Source of the DNA: Paenibacillaceae bacterium
Lineage (GTDB): Bacteria; Bacillota; Bacilli; Paenibacillales; NBRC-103111
NCBI GenBank assembly: GCA_029256185.1
Contig: JAQSYI010000032.1
Location: 19,423-83,422 of the forward strand
Direction: 5' to 3'
Length of the DNA: 64,000 nucleotides
A program made the translations under genes and the position numbers. Shown here one piece after another: positions 8,750-18,046 of the stretch (positions are counted from its first letter, which is position 1; the number at the start of each line of letters is the position of its first letter). The notes under the pieces are model-generated. The model saw only the letters and a list, made by a program, of their open reading frames with translations, was not told the origin of the DNA and did not search any database.

Positions 8750-8786
8750 TTTCATTGAATTATTATACTTCCGAACGTATAATAAT
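8750..8786 (+). promoter_or_regulatory. Arginine operon promoter with inverted repeat and ARG-box-like site
   Basis: TTGAAT (8755-8760), 17 bases and TATAAT (8778-8783) form an excellent sigma-A promoter. ATTATTATAC (8759-8768) and GTATAATAAT (8777-8786) are a perfect 10-base inverted repeat covering both promoter elements. Just upstream and overlapping the -35, CATGCAAATTTTCATTGAAT resembles one ARG box of ArgR/AhrC. Arginine-dependent repression by ArgR is expected from the family; the exact boxes are inference. Confidence 0.65.
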
Positions 8787-8824
8787 ACATATCTTTTGAA
8801 CGGACGGAAAGGAAGGTAAATCAC

Positions 8825-9877
8825 ATGGCTGCAAAAACCTGCCGTGTCGCCATTGTCGGTTCAACCGGCTACGGCGGCGTGGAGCTGATCCGGCTGCTGC
8901 TTCAGCATCCCTATGCCACCATCACATCGGTTGTCTCCTCATCAAGCTCCGGTGTGCCTATCGCTGACGGCTATCCCCATCTTCATCAGATCGTAACGGA
9001 CAATCTGGACGCTATTGATGTGGCCTTGATGAAGGAGAAGGCCGATGTGGTATTCACCGCCACCCCGTCGGGGGTAAGCGCCAAGCTTGCTCCTGAGCTC
9101 CTGGCAGCTGGGCTTAAGGTGATCGATCTATCCGGTGATTTCCGGCTGAAGTCCGGTGAATCCTACACCCGGTGGTACAAGCATGAGCCGGCTCCTGCGT
9201 CATATCTGGAGCAGGCGGTTTACGGGCTGGCCGAAGTCAACGGTGCGGATGTGGTCGGTGCTTCTTTTATCTCCAATCCGGGCTGTTACTCCACTGCAAC
9301 CTTGCTGGGATTAATTCCTGCCGTGCAAGCAGGCTTGATTGATCCGGCGACCATTATCATCGACGCCAAGTCCGGAGTATCCGGTGCGGGTCGGGGCTTG
9401 GGACTGTCCGTGCATTATTCGGAGATCAACGAGAATCTGGTGCCCTACAAGCTGAACAAGCACCAGCATATTCCCGAGATCGAGCAGGTATTGGGCCAGG
9501 TAGCGGGCAGGGAAGTGACGGTTACCTTCTCGACTCATTTGACTCCCATGACCAGAGGCATTCTCAGCACCATCTATGCTACGGTGAATGGTTCTTATAA
9601 GGAAGAGGATTTCATTGGACTGTACCGGCAGTATTACGAAGGCCGGCAGTTTGTCCGCATCCGTGATAAGGGCAAGTACCCGGGCACCAAGGAAGTCTGG
9701 GGCTCCAATTACTGCGATATCGGCTTTTCCGTAGACGAGCGCACCGGCCGGGTGTTGATCCTGTCGGTTATCGATAATTTGATGAAGGGTGCTGCCGGTC
9801 AGGCGGTGCAGAATTTGAACTTGATGATGGGCTGGGAGGAAGGCGCCGGACTGGCGTTTACACCGGTTTATCCATAA
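8825..9877 (+). CDS. argC: N-acetyl-gamma-glutamyl-phosphate reductase
   Basis: Third step of ornithine synthesis: NADPH-dependent reduction of N-acetylglutamyl phosphate to the semialdehyde, in the cytoplasm. The 350-residue length is standard. The N-terminal nucleotide-binding glycine motif is VGSTGYGGVELIRLL. The catalytic cysteine lies in SNPGCYST (about residue 149), and the AKSGVSGAGR motif follows. The start follows GGAAGG. It is the first gene of argCJBDFG; the next start is 26 bases beyond its stop. Regulated by the promoter at 8750-8786. Confidence 0.97.
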   Translation: MAAKTCRVAIVGSTGYGGVELIRLLLQHPYATITSVVSSSSSGVPIADGYPHLHQIVTDNLDAIDVALMKEKADVVFTATPSGVSAKLAPELLAAGLKVIDLSGDFRLKSGESYTRWYKHEPAPASYLEQAVYGLAEVNGADVVGASFISNPGCYSTATLLGLIPAVQAGLIDPATIIIDAKSGVSGAGRGLGLSVHYSEINENLVPYKLNKHQHIPEIEQVLGQVAGREVTVTFSTHLTPMTRGILSTIYATVNGSYKEEDFIGLYRQYYEGRQFVRIRDKGKYPGTKEVWGSNYCDIGFSVDERTGRVLILSVIDNLMKGAAGQAVQNLNLMMGWEEGAGLAFTPVYP

Positions 9878-9903
9878 TAGAGCGTGCTGGGGAGGATCTG
9901 GGG

Positions 9904-11124
9904 ATGACGGAGCTGTTCGCCGTTGTGGAAGGCGGAGGAATTACCACACCGCAGGGATTTGAGGCTGCGGGCTTGCATTGCGGCTTGAAGAAGACGGACC
10001 GCAACGACCTGGGGGCAATCGTATGCCGGGTGCCGGCTGCTGCTGCCGGAGTATATACGACTAATCAATTCCAGGCCGCTCCTCTTCAGGTGACTCGGGA
10101 GAGCATCGGCAGTGACGGCAGGCTGCAGGTGATGCTGGTCAACAGCGGCAACGCCAATGCTTGCACCGGCAAGCAGGGTGAAGCGGATGCATATGAGATG
10201 CGCGCGTTGGCGGCGCAGGCGTTTGGCGTGGCCGAGTCTGACGTAGGCGTTACCTCAACGGGAGTCATCGGTGAGCCGCTGCCCATGGAGAAGGTGCGCA
10301 AGGGCGTAGCCGGATTGCCCCAGACGCTGAAGGCAGACAGCAGTGAAGCTTTCTGCCAGGCGATCATGACCACGGATCTGGTGCAGAAATTAATCTGCGT
10401 CAAGGTGCAGGTAGGCGGCCAGACCGTTCACATTGCAGGCGCGGCCAAGGGCTCGGGCATGATTCATCCCAATATGGCGACGATGCTGGGATTTATTACA
10501 ACAGACGGACAGATTTCTAGCGGTGAGCTTGCCAAGCTGCTCAGCGGCGTGACCGATACCACCTTCAATATGATCACCGTAGACGGAGATACCAGCACCA
10601 ATGACATGGTAGTGGCCATGGCCAGCGGTCTGGCCGGGGGCGGAGAGTTGAACGACTCACATCCCGATTATGAATCGTTTGCAGCCGGTTTTCGCTATGT
10701 GGGTGAATATTTGGCCAAGGCCATTGCCAAGGATGGAGAAGGCGCCACCAAGCTCATTGAAGTGAACGTGGCGGGAGCGGAATCCACTGAGGCAGCGCGG
10801 GCCATTGCCAAGACGGTAATCGGATCATCGCTGGTGAAATCCGCCTGCTTCGGTGCAGATGCCAATTGGGGCCGGATTATTGCAGCGGTAGGCCGGGCGG
10901 GCTTTCCCGTGAATACGGAGACAGTGGATATCCGGCTCGGGGATATTGTGACGCTGGAGCAATCCCGGCCTGTCCGCTTCGATGAAGGGAAGGCACTGGA
11001 GTATTTGCGGGGGGATTTGGTGCAGATCTTCGTTCATCTTCATATGGCTGACGCCACGGCAACGGCCTGGGGCTGCGATCTGACCTATGATTATGTGCGG
11101 ATTAACGCCGCTTACCGGACATAA
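9904..11124 (+). CDS. argJ: Ornithine acetyltransferase / N-acetylglutamate synthase
   Basis: ArgJ moves the acetyl group from N-acetylornithine to glutamate, which recycles acetyl groups; bifunctional forms also use acetyl-CoA. The 406-residue precursor self-cleaves into alpha and beta chains before the threonine in the motif MATMLGFITTD (about residue 195), which is seen here in the form NMATMLGF, together with GSGMIHP and the oxyanion region STGVIGEPLP. The presence of argJ and absence of argE or argA in the operon indicates the cyclic acetyl pathway. Start after GGGGAGG. Between argC and argB. Confidence 0.97.
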   Translation: MTELFAVVEGGGITTPQGFEAAGLHCGLKKTDRNDLGAIVCRVPAAAAGVYTTNQFQAAPLQVTRESIGSDGRLQVMLVNSGNANACTGKQGEADAYEMRALAAQAFGVAESDVGVTSTGVIGEPLPMEKVRKGVAGLPQTLKADSSEAFCQAIMTTDLVQKLICVKVQVGGQTVHIAGAAKGSGMIHPNMATMLGFITTDGQISSGELAKLLSGVTDTTFNMITVDGDTSTNDMVVAMASGLAGGGELNDSHPDYESFAAGFRYVGEYLAKAIAKDGEGATKLIEVNVAGAESTEAARAIAKTVIGSSLVKSACFGADANWGRIIAAVGRAGFPVNTETVDIRLGDIVTLEQSRPVRFDEGKALEYLRGDLVQIFVHLHMADATATAWGCDLTYDYVRINAAYRT

Positions 11125-11142
11125 CGGATGGAGGGAATGTGG

Positions 11143-11952
11143 ATGGAAGACAAACAGCAAACGCCCTCCGCCTATGTGATCAAGTGCGGCGGCAGTACAT
11201 TGGCGGCATTGCCGGACAGCTTCTTCGCCGACATGAAGGAACTGGCGGAGGAAGGCTATTCCCCCGTTATCGTCCACGGCGGAGGGCCGGCGATTTCGGA
11301 AACCTTAGGGAAGCTCGGGATCGAAACAGAGTTTGTCGGAGGGCTGCGCAAAACCAATGAAGCGGTTCTCGACGTGGTGGAGATGGTGTTGGCGGGCAAG
11401 ATCAACAAGGAGATTGTCCGCAAAATCCAACAATCCAAAGCGAAGGCCGTAGGCTTGTCCGGAGTGGACGGCCGGCTGATTGAGGCGGTGCCGGTTGCCA
11501 ATGCCCATGAGGTAGGACTGGTGGGAGATGTCACCCATGTGAATGCGGAGTTAATCTCGGGCATAGCGGCCCTTGGCTGCATCCCGGTGATTGCGCCTAT
11601 CGGTCTTGGCGCAGACGGGAGCCAGCGGTACAACATCAACGCGGATACAGCGGCAGGCGCAGTCGCCTCCCAGCTGGGGGTGTCCCGGCTGGTGGTGGTC
11701 ACGGATGTGCCGGGTATTCTGAAGGTGCAGCCCGATGGTTCGAAGCAAGTGCTGCCGGTAGTGACCGTGGCCGGGATCGAGAGCATGATTGCCGCAGGCG
11801 ACATTTACGGCGGGATGATTCCCAAGGTGCGGGCGGCCATTGCCTGCATTCAGGGGCGGGTGCAGGAGGTTCTGATCGTGGACGGCTCTCTGCCTGGAGT
11901 GCTGGGCAAGGCGGTCAAGGAAGGCACAGTGGGGACGCGGATTGTACGGTAG
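11143..11952 (+). CDS. argB: Acetylglutamate kinase
   Basis: Second step of ornithine synthesis: phosphorylation of N-acetylglutamate by ATP, an amino-acid-kinase-fold enzyme. Near the N-terminus is VIKCGGS (usually KxGG, ATP binding), then VIVHGGGPAIS (acetylglutamate binding) and a late GGMIPKVRAA motif. Length about 269 residues. The frame extends to an ATG at 11128, but the GGAGGG lies within that extension at 11130-11135 and is correctly placed for the ATG at 11143, so that start is chosen. In many organisms this is the step inhibited by arginine; inhibition here cannot be judged from sequence. Confidence 0.96.
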   Translation: MEDKQQTPSAYVIKCGGSTLAALPDSFFADMKELAEEGYSPVIVHGGGPAISETLGKLGIETEFVGGLRKTNEAVLDVVEMVLAGKINKEIVRKIQQSKAKAVGLSGVDGRLIEAVPVANAHEVGLVGDVTHVNAELISGIAALGCIPVIAPIGLGADGSQRYNINADTAAGAVASQLGVSRLVVVTDVPGILKVQPDGSKQVLPVVTVAGIESMIAAGDIYGGMIPKVRAAIACIQGRVQEVLIVDGSLPGVLGKAVKEGTVGTRIVR

Positions 11953-12038
11953 ATGGTTAATGAGCTTATGAGCAACGCATGAATGACCGGGAAGTTAGCC
12001 AATAAGGCGCAGGTTAAGCCGGAAGGAGAGTGAGTGAC

Positions 12039-13235
12039 GTGAGCAATCAGGAAAGTGCTATTTTCCCCTCGTACGCCCGTTATCCCATTACCATGGTTAA
12101 AGGTGCGGGCAGCCGGCTGTGGGATAAGGAAGGCAAGGAATATCTGGATTTGATGAGCGGCCTGGCCGTGACCAATCTGGGGCATGCCCCCAAGCAGATT
12201 AAGGAGAAGCTGGCTGCCCAGATGGATGTGCTGTGGCACTGCAGCAATCTGTTCCACACGGAGAACCAGGAGAAGCTGGCCCGGATGCTGACTGCGAGCA
12301 GCTGCGCCGACGCGGTATTCTTCTGCAACAGCGGAGCGGAGGCCAACGAAGCGGCCATCAAGCTGGCCCGCCGTTACAACAGCAAGGTGCTGGGCAAGGA
12401 CCGCTATGAGATTATTACCTTCCACCAGTCCTTCCACGGGCGGACATTGGCCACCTTGACGGCAACCGGCCAGGATAAGGTCAAGGAGGGCTTCCATCCC
12501 CTGCCTGAAGGGTTCGTGTATGCGCCATTCAATGATGCGGCATCGCTTCACTCTTACGTGACGGACAAAACCTGCGCCATCATGCTGGAGATGGTTCAGG
12601 CCGAAGGCGGAGTCATTGCCGCCGAGCAGTCCTTTGTCGATGAAGTGGCAAGGCTGTGCCGGGAGCATGATCTGCTCCTGATTGTCGATGAGATTCAGAC
12701 GGGGATGGGGAGAACCGGCAAGCTGTTCGCTTATGAGCATTACGGGATTGAACCGGATATCTTCACACTGGCCAAGGGCATTGCAAGCGGCCTGCCCATG
12801 GGGGCCATGCTGGGCAAGGGGAAGCTCCGGGACGCTTTTTCGGCAGGAGCACATGCCTCCACCTTCGGCGGCACCCCCCTGGTGTCCGCGGCTGCTATCG
12901 CTACCCTTGAGGTCATTCAGGAGGAGAGACTGGCCGAGCGCGCGGCACAGATGGGTGAGTACACATTGGCCAAGCTGCGCGAAGGGACCAAGGGCAATCC
13001 GCTGGTGAAGGAAGTGCGGGGCCTGGGATTGCTGATCGGTATTCTGTGCGTGCAGCCCATGGGCCAGGCGATCAGCGATATTCATGCGGCCGGGGTGCTG
13101 GTCGTGCCGGCGGGGCCTAACGTGGTCCGTCTGCTGCCCAATCTGCTGGTCACCCGTGAAGAGATTGATGAAGGAACAGCCGTTATTTGCGAGGTGCTGG
13201 CCAAACATGCGGCCAAGGCATCCGCTGCATATTGA
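12039..13235 (+). CDS. argD: Acetylornithine aminotransferase
   Basis: PLP-dependent class-III aminotransferase that converts N-acetylglutamate semialdehyde to N-acetylornithine with glutamate as donor. About 398 residues. Seen are FCNSGAEANEAAIKLAR (phosphate of PLP), SFHGRTLATL, the IVDEIQTGMGRTG motif with the Asp that contacts the pyridine nitrogen, and TLAKGIASGLPMGA with the Schiff-base lysine (about residue 247). GTG at 12039 is chosen as start because GGAAGGAG (12021-12028) lies ten bases before it; a GTG at 12030 would be too close. The 77-base gap after argB shows no terminator. Confidence 0.95.
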   Translation: MSNQESAIFPSYARYPITMVKGAGSRLWDKEGKEYLDLMSGLAVTNLGHAPKQIKEKLAAQMDVLWHCSNLFHTENQEKLARMLTASSCADAVFFCNSGAEANEAAIKLARRYNSKVLGKDRYEIITFHQSFHGRTLATLTATGQDKVKEGFHPLPEGFVYAPFNDAASLHSYVTDKTCAIMLEMVQAEGGVIAAEQSFVDEVARLCREHDLLLIVDEIQTGMGRTGKLFAYEHYGIEPDIFTLAKGIASGLPMGAMLGKGKLRDAFSAGAHASTFGGTPLVSAAAIATLEVIQEERLAERAAQMGEYTLAKLREGTKGNPLVKEVRGLGLLIGILCVQPMGQAISDIHAAGVLVVPAGPNVVRLLPNLLVTREEIDEGTAVICEVLAKHAAKASAAY

Positions 13236-13256
13236 TATGAAAGGGGCATCCCGTTG

Positions 13257-14213
13257 ATGGCGCAATTTGTGGAGCAGACGGATAAGTTTATGTTAAAGGG
13301 CAGGGATTTCCTGGATTTGGCCGATTTCAGCAGCGAAGAATTACGATATTTGATCGATTATGCCATTGAATTGAAGAGAAAGCTGAAGGCCGGGGAAACG
13401 TATCATCCGCTGAAGGGCAAGTCCTTGGGGATGATCTTCGAGAAATCCTCCACACGTACCCGCGTATCCTTCGAAGTGGGGATGTATCAGCTGGGAGGGC
13501 AGGCGCTGTTCCTGAGCAGCAATGACCTGCAGATCGGCCGTGGGGAAATCATTGCCGATACCGCGCAGACCTTGTCCCGTTATGTAGACGGAATCATGAT
13601 CCGCACCTTCGCCCACACCAAGCTGCTGGATCTGGCTCAATATGCCACAATCCCGGTCATCAACGCGCTGACCGATTGGTCCCATCCCTGTCAGGCGATG
13701 GCGGACTATCAGGCGGTGCTGGAGCACAAGGGTCATCTGGAAGGACTCAAGATCGCCTTTATCGGCGACGGCAACAACATGGCCCATTCCCTGATGATGG
13801 GAGCAGCCAAATTCGGCATGAACTTCTCCATTGCTTCGCCTGTAGGCTACTGGCCGGATGCGGAGATGATCACCCAGTCCAAGCAGGTGGCATCCGTCAC
13901 CGGTGGCAGCGTGGTGGTTACCGCCGATCCCAAGGAAGCCATTGCCGATGCTGATATTGTCTATACAGATGTGTGGGCGAGCATGGGCTTTGAGGAGGAG
14001 CAGAAGATCAGGGAGAAGGCATTCGCCGAGTATCAGGTGGACGAAGGATTGGTCAAGTATGCCAAGTCCGATTATCTGTTCCTGCACTGTCTGCCGGCCC
14101 ACCGCGGCGAGGAAGTAAGCGCCGGGGTCATCGACGGCCGCAATTCCATTATTTTCGATGAGGCGGAGAACCGTCTCCACGCCCAAAAAGCGATTATGGC
14201 TGCAATCATGTAG
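13257..14213 (+). CDS. argF: Ornithine carbamoyltransferase
   Basis: Makes citrulline from ornithine and carbamoyl phosphate. The carbamoyl-phosphate motif EKSSTRTRVSFEVGM (S-T-R-T-R), the HPCQAMAD loop and the ornithine-binding HCLPAHRGEEVS motif with the conserved Cys are all present. About 318 residues, standard. The start is the ATG at 13257 after AAGGGG; the preceding TTG in frame is not needed. No carAB genes lie in the operon, unlike B. subtilis argCJBD-carAB-argF, so carbamoyl phosphate must come from elsewhere. Confidence 0.97.
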   Translation: MAQFVEQTDKFMLKGRDFLDLADFSSEELRYLIDYAIELKRKLKAGETYHPLKGKSLGMIFEKSSTRTRVSFEVGMYQLGGQALFLSSNDLQIGRGEIIADTAQTLSRYVDGIMIRTFAHTKLLDLAQYATIPVINALTDWSHPCQAMADYQAVLEHKGHLEGLKIAFIGDGNNMAHSLMMGAAKFGMNFSIASPVGYWPDAEMITQSKQVASVTGGSVVVTADPKEAIADADIVYTDVWASMGFEEEQKIREKAFAEYQVDEGLVKYAKSDYLFLHCLPAHRGEEVSAGVIDGRNSIIFDEAENRLHAQKAIMAAIM

Positions 14214-14258
14214 CAGAGATAGGACCAGCTGTAAAATATGAGAGGAGCAACCCGTATC

Positions 14259-15491
14259 ATGGCTAAGCAAAAAATCGTTCTCGCCTATTCCGGCGGATTG
14301 GATACATCCGTTATTCTGGCCTGGCTCAAGCATACGTACGATGCCGAGATCATCACCTTCACCGCCGACATCGGCCAGAAGGATGAGCTGGACGGACTGG
14401 AAGCCAAGGCGCTTCGCACCGGAGCCTCCAAAGTATACATCGACGACCTGCGCGATGAGTTCGCCCGGGACTTTATCTACCCCATGTTCCAGGCGGGCGC
14501 TCTCTACGAAGGGCAGTACCTGCTGGGAACCAGCATTGCCCGTCCGCTGATCGCCAAGCGCATGGTGGAGATCGCCCGCGCCGAAGGCGCCACCGCCATT
14601 GCCCACGGCGCTACAGGCAAGGGCAATGATCAGGTGCGCTTCGAACTGACGGCCGCGGCGCTGGCCCCTGAGCTTGAGGTGATCGCTCCTTGGCGTCTGG
14701 AGCAGTTCCGTGAGGAGTTTCCCGGCCGCGCCGAGATGATTGCCTACGCAGAGGCCCAGGGCATTCCGGTGCAGGCATCGGCGGCCAAGCCGTATTCCAC
14801 CGACCGGAATCTGCTGCATATCAGCTTTGAGAGCGGCATTCTGGAGGACCCGTGGTTTGATCCCAGCTCCGATGAGAACAAGGGCATGTTCGTGTTGAGC
14901 GTGGCTCCGGAGGATGCGCCGGACCAAGCGGAATATGTGGAGCTGGACTTTGCCGGGGGCAATTGTACAGCTATCAACGGTGTGCCCTTATCCCCGCTGG
15001 AAGCCATGGAGAAATTAAATGAACTGGGCGGCAAGCATGGCATCGGCCGGGTGGACATGGTGGAGAACCGCTTCGTCGGCATGAAAAGCCGCGGGGTCTA
15101 TGAGACACCGGGCGGAACTATTCTGTTCACTGCACACCGCAAGATGGAATCCATTACCATGGACCGGGATGTCATGCATCTGCGGGATTCCCTGATTTCC
15201 AAGTACGCTTCCCTGGTTTACAACGGCTTCTGGTTCGCCCCGGAGCGTCTTGCTCTGCAGGCCCTGGTCGCCGAAAGCCAGAAGAACGTAACGGGCACCG
15301 TCCGTCTGAAGCTGTACAAGGGCAATGTGATCGGGGCAGGGGTCAAGAGCCCTGTCAGCTTGTACAATCCCGATATTGCCACGATGGAAGCGGACCCGAC
15401 CAAGGCGTATAACCAGAATGATGCTACCGGCTTCATCCGTTTGAACGCCCTTCGGTTGAAGGTGGCGGCGGGAGTGGAGCAGACCAAGTAA
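14259..15491 (+). CDS. argG: Argininosuccinate synthase
   Basis: ATP-dependent joining of citrulline and aspartate. The N-terminal ATP-pyrophosphatase P-loop is LAYSGGLDTSVIL, followed by AHGATGKGNDQVRFEL and the citrulline/aspartate-binding region. About 410 residues. The frame opens at 14238, but the ATG at 14259 (MAKQKIVLAYSGG) is where the family starts and GAGAGGAG precedes it. Forty-five bases after argF, and followed by a clear terminator, so argC to argG form one transcript. Confidence 0.97.
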   Translation: MAKQKIVLAYSGGLDTSVILAWLKHTYDAEIITFTADIGQKDELDGLEAKALRTGASKVYIDDLRDEFARDFIYPMFQAGALYEGQYLLGTSIARPLIAKRMVEIARAEGATAIAHGATGKGNDQVRFELTAAALAPELEVIAPWRLEQFREEFPGRAEMIAYAEAQGIPVQASAAKPYSTDRNLLHISFESGILEDPWFDPSSDENKGMFVLSVAPEDAPDQAEYVELDFAGGNCTAINGVPLSPLEAMEKLNELGGKHGIGRVDMVENRFVGMKSRGVYETPGGTILFTAHRKMESITMDRDVMHLRDSLISKYASLVYNGFWFAPERLALQALVAESQKNVTGTVRLKLYKGNVIGAGVKSPVSLYNPDIATMEADPTKAYNQNDATGFIRLNALRLKVAAGVEQTK

Positions 15492-15498
15492 GGGTTGG

Positions 15499-15533
15499 CG
15501 GGCCACCGGGAAACGTTCCGGCGGCCCGTTTTT
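15499..15533 (+). terminator. Terminator after argG
   Basis: CGGGCCACCGG and CCGGCGGCCCG form an 11-base stem with one mismatch and an 8-base loop, followed by TTTTT. It separates argG from argH, which probably has its own promoter (TATAAT at 15611). Confidence 0.85.
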
Positions 15534-15653
15534 ATGGAGGGGTGCTGCAGCCTGGACACGTAATTTTAAGGCTGGGCAGAAAATCTTCCCTTTGTGGGGC
15601 TGACTTGGCGTATAATAGATAGGACTGGAGAACGCAGAGGAGGGTTTTAAATC

Positions 15654-17069
15654 GTGTCGAAATTATGGGGCGGGAGATTTACCAAGAAGACCGACCAACT
15701 GGTGGAGGAATACACGGCATCCATCACCTTTGATAAAGAGCTGGCGGAAGAGGACGTGCAAGGCAGCCTGGCCCATGTTGCCATGCTGGGCAAATGCGGG
15801 ATTCTCCCCTTGGACGACGTGGAGAAGATCACCGACGGCTTGCATATCATCTTAAACCGGATCCGCCGCGGGGAGCAGGAATTCTCCATCTCCGACGAGG
15901 ATATTCATATGAATATTGAGAAGGCGCTGATCGACGAGATCGGCCCAACCGGCGGCAAGCTGCATACCGGGCGCAGCCGCAATGATCAGGTGGCCACGGA
16001 TATGCATCTGTACCTGCGCAAGCGGGTGGTGGCCTTCATAGGCTTGCTCAGCAAGCTGCAGGAGGCTTTGTTGGGACAGGCAAGCGCCAATCTGGATACC
16101 ATCCTGCCGGGCTATACCCATCTTCAGCGGGCCCAACCGATTTTGTTCGCCCATCACATGATGGCATACGTGTCCATGTTTCAGCGTGATACGGAGCGCC
16201 TGCAGGACAGCTATAAGCGGATCAATATGCTGCCGCTCGGGGCGGGCGCCCTGGCGGGCACCACCTTCCCCATCGACCGCCATTTTGTTGCGGACAAACT
16301 GGGCTTTGAGCGCGTCTATGAGAATAGCCTGGATGCGGTAAGCGACCGGGATTTCATTCTGGAATTTCTGTCCAACGCCTCCATGATCATGATGCATCTG
16401 TCCCGTCTGTGCGAGGAACTGGTGCTGTGGTCCAGCACGGAGTTCTCCTTCATTGAGTTGGACGATGCGTTCTGTACCGGCTCCAGCATCATGCCGCAGA
16501 AGAAGAACCCTGACGTGCCGGAACTGGTCCGGGGCAAGACCGGACGGGTATACGGCAATCTGATGGGACTGCTCACTGTGCTGAAATCCTTGCCCCTGGC
16601 CTACAACAAGGATATGCAGGAGGACAAGGAAGGCATGTTCGATACGGTCCGCACGCTGGATGGAGCCTTGCAACTGATCGCTCCGATGATCGCTACCATG
16701 AAGGTGAACAAGGAGCGGATGCGCCAGGCGGTGAACCAGGATTTCTCCAATGCAACCGATATTGCGGATTACCTGGTGAATAAGGGATTGCCCTTCCGTC
16801 AGGCCCACGAAGTCATCGGCAAGCTGGTGCTCTACTGCATCCAGAACAAGAAGGTTCTTCTGGACCTGGAGCTTGCCGAGTTCCATCCCTTCTCCAAGCT
16901 GTTCGGTGAGGACATCTATGCCGTTCTGCAGCCGGAGCATGTGGTGAATGCCCGCAACGTTTACGGCGGAACGGCCTCGGGCCAAGTGGCAGAAGCCATT
17001 GCGCGTGCGGAGGAAGTGCTGAAGAGCACGCTCGCCTGGTACGGTGAATATGCAGAGAAATGCAAATAA
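15654..17069 (+). CDS. argH: Argininosuccinate lyase
   Basis: Last step of arginine synthesis: splits argininosuccinate into arginine and fumarate. Fumarase/aspartase-superfamily signature GSSIMPQKKNPDVPEL (about residues 278-293) with the flexible catalytic-serine loop; also TGRSRNDQVATD near the N-terminus and PGYTHLQRAQP. 471 residues, usual length. Starts with GTG after GAGGAGGG. TATAAT at 15611 is a good -10 but the -35 is poor (weak match near 15588), so an activated or separately regulated promoter is possible. Confidence 0.97.
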   Translation: MSKLWGGRFTKKTDQLVEEYTASITFDKELAEEDVQGSLAHVAMLGKCGILPLDDVEKITDGLHIILNRIRRGEQEFSISDEDIHMNIEKALIDEIGPTGGKLHTGRSRNDQVATDMHLYLRKRVVAFIGLLSKLQEALLGQASANLDTILPGYTHLQRAQPILFAHHMMAYVSMFQRDTERLQDSYKRINMLPLGAGALAGTTFPIDRHFVADKLGFERVYENSLDAVSDRDFILEFLSNASMIMMHLSRLCEELVLWSSTEFSFIELDDAFCTGSSIMPQKKNPDVPELVRGKTGRVYGNLMGLLTVLKSLPLAYNKDMQEDKEGMFDTVRTLDGALQLIAPMIATMKVNKERMRQAVNQDFSNATDIADYLVNKGLPFRQAHEVIGKLVLYCIQNKKVLLDLELAEFHPFSKLFGEDIYAVLQPEHVVNARNVYGGTASGQVAEAIARAEEVLKSTLAWYGEYAEKCK

Positions 17070-17085
17070 CGGTACGGGATGCAGA

Positions 17086-17124
17086 GACGGCCGGGATTTC
17101 CCCAGAGGGGATCCCGGCCGTCTT
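17086..17124. terminator. Bidirectional terminator between argH and DUF4097 gene
   Basis: GACGGCCGGGAT and ATCCCGGCCGTC form a perfect 12-base stem around TTCCCCAGAGGGG, which itself can pair. It lies between convergent genes. Confidence 0.8.
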
Positions 17125-17161
17125 CGTGCAGGTTGGGCAAATGCATTCTCGGTCTACCGGG

Positions 17162-18046
17162 TTATTCAATCCCGATGTGGATGTCGCCTGTATCCGTGCG
17201 GGCGCGGATCAGCGGTCCGCCGCTGTCCAGCTTTCCCTGCAGCTTGCGCTTCTCCTTGGCATCCGCTGTGAACGGAGCAAAGTTGTCTGTTGCGGTGACT
17301 TCTCCCGTATCCGTGCGGAAGTCCACTCCCACAGGGAAGGCTTGCTCCATGGTAATCCGGATGTCACCTGTATCCGTGTTCAGGGCACCGGGAGCTGTAA
17401 GCCTCTTCAGACCCACGATAATGTTGCCCGTATTACTTCTCAACTCCAGCCCCGCCGAAACATTGGCAAGACGCAAGGTGCCGGTATCGCTGGACGCTTC
17501 CAGCTTGCTGCCGGTGAAGCCCTGAACGGTGATCTCCCCGGTATCACTTTCCAACTCCATGGTATCCGCCGCGACGGGAGAAACCGACAGATCACCCGTG
17601 TCAGTCTGGGCTTTCAAGTTTTTATACACCTTGTCGGGCAGTTCAACCGTTACCTCCATCTTCCGTGAAAACGTAAAGATCCGGTTTACGTCCATGCCAA
17701 TCATGAATTTTTTGGTTGTATTCACCTGCACCTGAATTTCCGAGTCGCCACGTTCCTTCACTTCGATACCGGCAAATGGCAGATCTACTTGAGGAAGCTC
17801 TCCGGCCAGCCGGATTTTGAGCTCATCGCCGCTGCTTGGAACAAAGGTGATCTTTGCGGTTGTAGATGAGATCGAGAAGGATTGGACCTTTTTTCCGTCA
17901 ATCACCTTCTCTATATCGACGGGAACCGCGAGTTGATCCATCGCTCCGTTCTGGTACAGCATAATCAGGCCTACGGCGCCCATAACGAAGCATGCCAGGG
18001 CGACCAGGGCAATTTTTTTCAAATTCCATGCCACTCTCATTCTCAA
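17162..18046 (-). CDS. DUF4097-type beta-solenoid envelope protein
   Basis: A 294-residue protein with one N-terminal membrane segment (about residues 10-30, IALVALACFVMGAVGLIML) and an extracellular repeat region. The repeated unit holds DTG or NTG followed by a short strand (QTDTGDLSV, ESDTGEITV, SSDTGTLRL, RSNTGNIIV, NTDTGDIRI, RTDTGEVTA, RTDTGDIHI), about 18-24 residues apart, which should stack as a right-handed beta solenoid. This is the DUF4097/LiaG-like pattern found in envelope stress operons. It overlaps the DUF1700 gene by four bases (ATGA), so the two are translationally coupled. Exact function unknown; a membrane-anchored sensor or scaffold is inferred. Confidence 0.85.
   Translation of the reverse strand: MRMRVAWNLKKIALVALACFVMGAVGLIMLYQNGAMDQLAVPVDIEKVIDGKKVQSFSISSTTAKITFVPSSGDELKIRLAGELPQVDLPFAGIEVKERGDSEIQVQVNTTKKFMIGMDVNRIFTFSRKMEVTVELPDKVYKNLKAQTDTGDLSVSPVAADTMELESDTGEITVQGFTGSKLEASSDTGTLRLANVSAGLELRSNTGNIIVGLKRLTAPGALNTDTGDIRITMEQAFPVGVDFRTDTGEVTATDNFAPFTADAKEKRKLQGKLDSGGPLIRARTDTGDIHIGIE

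Noticed and set aside
11850..13265. Minus-strand open frame (471 codons) opposite argD
   Set aside because: Antisense shadow of argD; no motif and codon use opposite to real genes.
13341..14927. Long minus-strand open frame (528 codons) opposite argF and argG
   Set aside because: It is antisense to two clear enzymes, has low-complexity His/Gln/Leu-rich composition typical of shadow frames in GC-rich genes, and has no plausible ribosome binding site.
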